Of a stretch of 64,000 nucleotides of DNA, positions 61,362 through 64,000 are shown piece by piece. The stretch is from Galbibacter pacificus. Its GTDB lineage: Bacteria; Bacteroidota; Bacteroidia; Flavobacteriales; Flavobacteriaceae. Where the stretch lies: contig NZ_JAQSVC010000006.1 of NCBI RefSeq assembly GCF_029603165.1, forward strand, positions 62,001 to 126,000. The letters run 5' to 3'. A program made the position numbers and the translations under genes. Positions within the stretch are counted from its first letter, which is position 1. Every line of letters starts with the position of its first letter. The notes beneath the pieces were generated by a model. The model did not search any database. It saw only the letters and a program-made list of their open reading frames with translations, and was not told the DNA's origin.

Positions 61362-61435
61362 ATCATTACATACTAGTAGTAGGTATTAGTTTAGGGAAAA
61401 AAGGCCGTTCATACTATTGAACGGCCTTTTTGTTT
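61362..61435 (+). ncRNA. Candidate ~75-nt small RNA
   Basis: A transcript from the promoter at 61351 would run about 75 nt to the strong terminator AAAAAGGCCGTTCA-tactat-TGAACGGCCTTTTT (61398-61431), with an upstream ACTAGTAGTAGGTATTAGT that could fold. No ORF is present. The same hairpin can also terminate the minus-strand hydrolase gene, so the small RNA is a hypothesis. Confidence 0.4.
61398..61431. terminator. Bidirectional terminator
   Basis: AAAAAGGCCGTTCA pairs with TGAACGGCCTTTTT (14-bp stem), with A-run and T-run flanks allowing termination on both strands; it lies 44 bp past the minus-strand hydrolase stop. Confidence 0.85.
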
Positions 61436-61474
61436 GTTATTTGGGTAGTATAAAAAAATAGTCAAGATTTCTTT

Positions 61475-62566
61475 TCAATCATTATATTTTGCAAAAAAAG
61501 AATTTATAGCCATATAATATTGCTCCTGCGCCTCCATATTAAGGTTATGAGCTGCATTTGGTATGATGATCAATTCTTTTTTGGCTACCGGAACCGACTT
61601 TAAAGCTTCATAAATCATTTTGGCTTGCCCTATTCCAATTGCATAATCGTATTGCCCTTGCACCACAAGTACAGGTTTTGATATTTTTGAAATGTCCTCA
61701 AGTATATTTAAATGGTTGTAGGCCGGTGAATTTCGAAAAACCCGGTTTACATATTCAAATTTCTCCATAGCCTCATTAAATTCTTCTTTTGTATAATGAG
61801 CCTTTGAGTAGTATGAGGAATCTTTTCCCAGTTCAATAGCTCTTTTTCTTGCCTCCAGATTTGCCCAATATGCATCAAACCCTAATTCTTTCGGAAAAGT
61901 ATGCTTAATCAGGTTCATATCGTTATAAAACTGATCCAATTCACTATTTTCTACCGCAACCAATTTGCTATAAATTTCTCTGTATCGTTTTTTGGCCGTA
62001 CTATCTTGTGAAGTGTTCATTAAATCTTCAACTATTTTCTTTTCGTGCTCAATGATTGCCATAATTGGGTGCACACCATCGGCCTTACCACTTACACATG
62101 CAAATGAATTAATTTTATCTTGATGCTTTATTAAATATAGTAATCCTAGCGTCCCTCCCCAAGAAGAGCCTAAAAGGTTAACTTTTTTATTCATAAATTT
62201 ACTTTTCAAAGTATCCACAACCACATCGACATCCTTTACAAATTGATCCATGATAAACATTGTGGAGTCAGGTTCTTTATCAGATTTACCACCACCCCGC
62301 TGGTCTAAATATGCCATTAAATATTTATGCTCCAGATATTCTTTATTATGTTCATGGTCAAAACCCGAAAAAGCCCCGGGGCCTCCATGTAAATTGAGTA
62401 TTATAGGGCCGTCTACATTACCCACAAGCCGCACATAAAGTCGCGAACCCTCTACGGGAATATAAAATTCTTCATCTATATTACTTTTTTTATTACATGA
62501 AAAACATAAAAACAGCAATATCACGAAAAGCCCCTGTCTTATAAAAAAATAAACTTTATTATCCAT
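61475..62566 (-). CDS. Alpha/beta hydrolase lipoprotein (proline iminopeptidase-like)
   Basis: A 363-residue S33-type hydrolase. A lipobox (FLCFSCNKK, Cys ~24) predicts a lipoprotein. The oxyanion-hole LNLHGGPGAFSGFD and the nucleophile elbow LLGSSWGGTLGL are visible, as is the C-terminal histidine in IPNAAHNLNMEAQ and the aspartate near VVQGQYDYAIG. It may cut N-terminal proline peptides or other esters. It is convergent with the candidate small RNA and uses the terminator at 61398. Confidence 0.92.
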   Translation of the reverse strand: MDNKVYFFIRQGLFVILLFLCFSCNKKSNIDEEFYIPVEGSRLYVRLVGNVDGPIILNLHGGPGAFSGFDHEHNKEYLEHKYLMAYLDQRGGGKSDKEPDSTMFIMDQFVKDVDVVVDTLKSKFMNKKVNLLGSSWGGTLGLLYLIKHQDKINSFACVSGKADGVHPIMAIIEHEKKIVEDLMNTSQDSTAKKRYREIYSKLVAVENSELDQFYNDMNLIKHTFPKELGFDAYWANLEARKRAIELGKDSSYYSKAHYTKEEFNEAMEKFEYVNRVFRNSPAYNHLNILEDISKISKPVLVVQGQYDYAIGIGQAKMIYEALKSVPVAKKELIIIPNAAHNLNMEAQEQYYMAINSFFAKYND

Positions 62567-62761
62567 AGTATCAACAAATTAACAATAACTTCAAAAGTAA
62601 CAAACCAAACATAAAAACAAGGGTGGTAAAAATACAGTATACAAGAGGGGAATAGGCCATTTCTTTAAAATAGTAAACAGTTATTATACTAAAATCGATT
62701 TCCGAACCCTATTTCGGCAATCTTAATTTGTACCATGTACAACTATAAAATATATTTCCAG

Positions 62762-62769
62762 TATTTTTG
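62762..62769 (+). promoter_or_regulatory. Predicted rpe promoter
   Basis: TATTTTTG about 32 bp before the rpe start at 62802. Confidence 0.5.
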
Positions 62770-62801
62770 TATGGAACCAAAACTGGTAAATTATACAATT
62801 C

Positions 62802-63467
62802 ATGAAAATGAACAAGAAACTAATTGCTCCTTCCTTATTGGCAGCCGATTTTGCCAATTTACAACGTGATATTGAAATGGTTAACAACAGCGAGGCCGAC
62901 TGGTTTCATCTTGATGTAATGGACGGTTTGTTTGTTCCTAATATTTCTTTTGGAATGCCTGTTATAAAAGCTATTGCAAAACATACAAAAAAACCGCTAG
63001 ACACACATTTAATGATTGTCGACCCGGATAGGTATATTAAGGATTTTGCCAATTTGGGAGTAAACAGTCTCACGGTCCACTATGAAGCCTGTACGCATTT
63101 ACACAGAACCTTGCAAGCCATAAAAATTGAGGGCATGAAAGCGGGCGTGGCACTAAATCCACACACCAGTGTATATGTTTTGGAAGAGGTAATAAACGAT
63201 ATCGACCTAGTGCTTATTATGAGCGTGAACCCCGGATTTGGCGGGCAATCATTTATAGAAAACACCTATAAAAAAATAAAACAGCTTAAAGAGCTTATCA
63301 TTACGCATAATGCAACTACTGTTATTGAAGTAGATGGTGGCGTGAACAACGATAATGCAAAAAAACTAATTGAAGCCGGAGCCGATGTCCTGGTAGCTGG
63401 TAGTTTTATTTTTGGAAGTAAAGAACCTACAAAAACAATTGCCGACCTAAAAAACAGCATAGCTTAA
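62802..63467 (+). CDS. rpe: Ribulose-phosphate 3-epimerase
   Basis: Rpe interconverts ribulose 5-phosphate and xylulose 5-phosphate in the pentose phosphate pathway. The 221-residue barrel has IAPSLLAADFANLQRDIEMV, WFHLDVMDGLFVPNISFGMPVI, LDTHLMIVDPDRYI, the acidic metal site MSVNPGFGGQSFIENTYKKI, and the phosphate loop VDGGVNNDNAKKLIEAGADVLVAGSFIF. It overlaps the ypdA start by one base (stop TAA and ATG share the last A). Confidence 0.97.
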   Translation: MKMNKKLIAPSLLAADFANLQRDIEMVNNSEADWFHLDVMDGLFVPNISFGMPVIKAIAKHTKKPLDTHLMIVDPDRYIKDFANLGVNSLTVHYEACTHLHRTLQAIKIEGMKAGVALNPHTSVYVLEEVINDIDLVLIMSVNPGFGGQSFIENTYKKIKQLKELIITHNATTVIEVDGGVNNDNAKKLIEAGADVLVAGSFIFGSKEPTKTIADLKNSIA

Positions 63468-64000
63468 TGATTTACAAGGAGTTGATTATAATTGGCGGAG
63501 GCCCTATTGGAATTGCATGCGGATTAGAAGCCAAAAAAAAAGATATCGATTATTTAATAATAGAAAAAGGAACCATAGTAAACTCGCTGTTTAACTACCC
63601 CATGAACATGCAGTTTTTTTCTTCTTCAGAAAAATTAGAAATAGACAATATTCCCTTTATTAGCAAGGAGGCCAAACCAAAACGAAACGAGGCTCTTGAA
63701 TATTACCGAAGAATTGTAACCTCAAACGACCTTTGTATCAATCTTTTTGAAAAAGTTGTTTCAACAGAAAAAAAAGAAAACGGTTCTTTTGTGGTAACAA
63801 CCGAAAAAGAGATATATTCCTGCAAATATGTAATTGTTTCCACGGGCTTTTACGATATGCCGAATACAATGGGCATTAAGGGAGAAAACCTGCCAAAAGT
63901 GGCCCATTATTACAAAGACCCGCATTTTTATTCCATGCAGAAATTGGCCGTTATAGGTGCCAGTAATTCTGCTGTTGATGCTGCTTTGGAATGTTACCGA
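63467..64000 (+). CDS. ypdA: YpdA-type FAD/NAD(P)H disulfide reductase (3' end cut by window)
   Basis: The visible 178 residues are a flavoprotein disulfide reductase of the YpdA family, linked to bacillithiol disulfide reduction in Firmicutes; Bacteroidota have relatives, and the thiol here is unproven. The FAD site is IIIGGGPIGIACGLEA, the second dinucleotide motif LAVIGASNSAVDAALE, and the SCKYVIVSTGFYDMPN segment follows the first domain. It overlaps rpe by one base, so the two are cotranscribed. The C-terminal third lies outside the window. Confidence 0.92.
   Translation, partial: MIYKELIIIGGGPIGIACGLEAKKKDIDYLIIEKGTIVNSLFNYPMNMQFFSSSEKLEIDNIPFISKEAKPKRNEALEYYRRIVTSNDLCINLFEKVVSTEKKENGSFVVTTEKEIYSCKYVIVSTGFYDMPNTMGIKGENLPKVAHYYKDPHFYSMQKLAVIGASNSAVDAALECYR

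Noticed and set aside
1-64000. CRISPR array, rRNA operon or prophage
   Set aside because: No regularly spaced identical repeats with unique spacers, no rRNA sequence and no structural phage genes were found; the 21-bp array has no spacers of CRISPR type.

Overview
This window is a chromosomal segment of a flavobacterium (Bacteroidota, most likely Flavobacteriaceae). The evidence is AT-rich DNA, many promoters of the Bacteroidota type (TTTG, about 18-21 bp, then TAnnTTTG), an almost complete lack of Shine-Dalgarno sequences except at rpsU and rpoD, a short group-1 sigma factor, and families typical of this phylum (DUF2851, DUF4197, DUF3467, DUF1599, BT_3928-like DoxX, YpdA, M61 and S41 peptidases).

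Positions 1-6720 carry a minus-strand tryptophan operon in the order trpE-trpG-(four-helix-bundle gene)-trpD-trpC-trpF-trpB; trpB runs to the window edge. A Trp-rich leader peptide and an intrinsic terminator precede trpE and look like a classical attenuator. The operon is loaded with repeats: related GC-rich palindromes are read in frame in trpE, trpG and trpC, two ~105-bp direct repeats flank trpC-trpF, and an IVS-type gene with inverted-repeat flanks sits between trpG and trpD.

Positions 6780-16400 hold a MarR-controlled redox unit (marR, nitroreductase-type oxidoreductase, yceI), two thioredoxin-fold genes, a rhodanese, a broken DUF2851 gene, a PspC-like protein, a K+ channel, an Na+:alanine symporter with unusual N-terminal domains, and a frameshifted ComEA-like gene. 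Positions 16388-33230 form the translation/transcription core: acyl-CoA dehydrogenase, rpsU, xer recombinase, hpf, then tRNA-Thr, -Tyr, -Gly, -Thr, tuf, tRNA-Trp, secE, nusG, rplK, rplA, rplJ, rplL, rpoB, rpoC. This order is the same as in Escherichia coli, and RNA hairpins lie at several gene junctions.

Positions 33360-46980 hold housekeeping genes: DUF4197, a phosphodiesterase, truA, an ABC exporter, a methyltransferase, cdaA (c-di-AMP synthesis), folP, DUF1599, a DoxX-thioredoxin-DUF6624 fusion, tpiA, prmA, clpS, and a persulfide-dioxygenase-like MBL/rhodanese protein. An accessory stretch (46930-52130) carries a palindromic repeat, a 21-bp iteron-like array, a HEPN/MNT toxin-antitoxin pair, a DoxX-like protein and two AraC regulators. 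Then come secreted hydrolases (S1/P1 nuclease, class-C beta-lactamase-like serine hydrolase, HAD, M61 peptidase), a decayed porin-S41 peptidase pair, rpoD, a possible small RNA, a proline-iminopeptidase-like lipoprotein, rpe, and the start of ypdA.

The most unusual items are the repeat-laden, attenuated trp operon, the terminator-like hairpins placed at predicted transcript 5' ends, the near-leaderless promoters, the 21-bp array and the DoxX-DUF6624 fusion. No CRISPR array, rRNA operon or prophage was seen.
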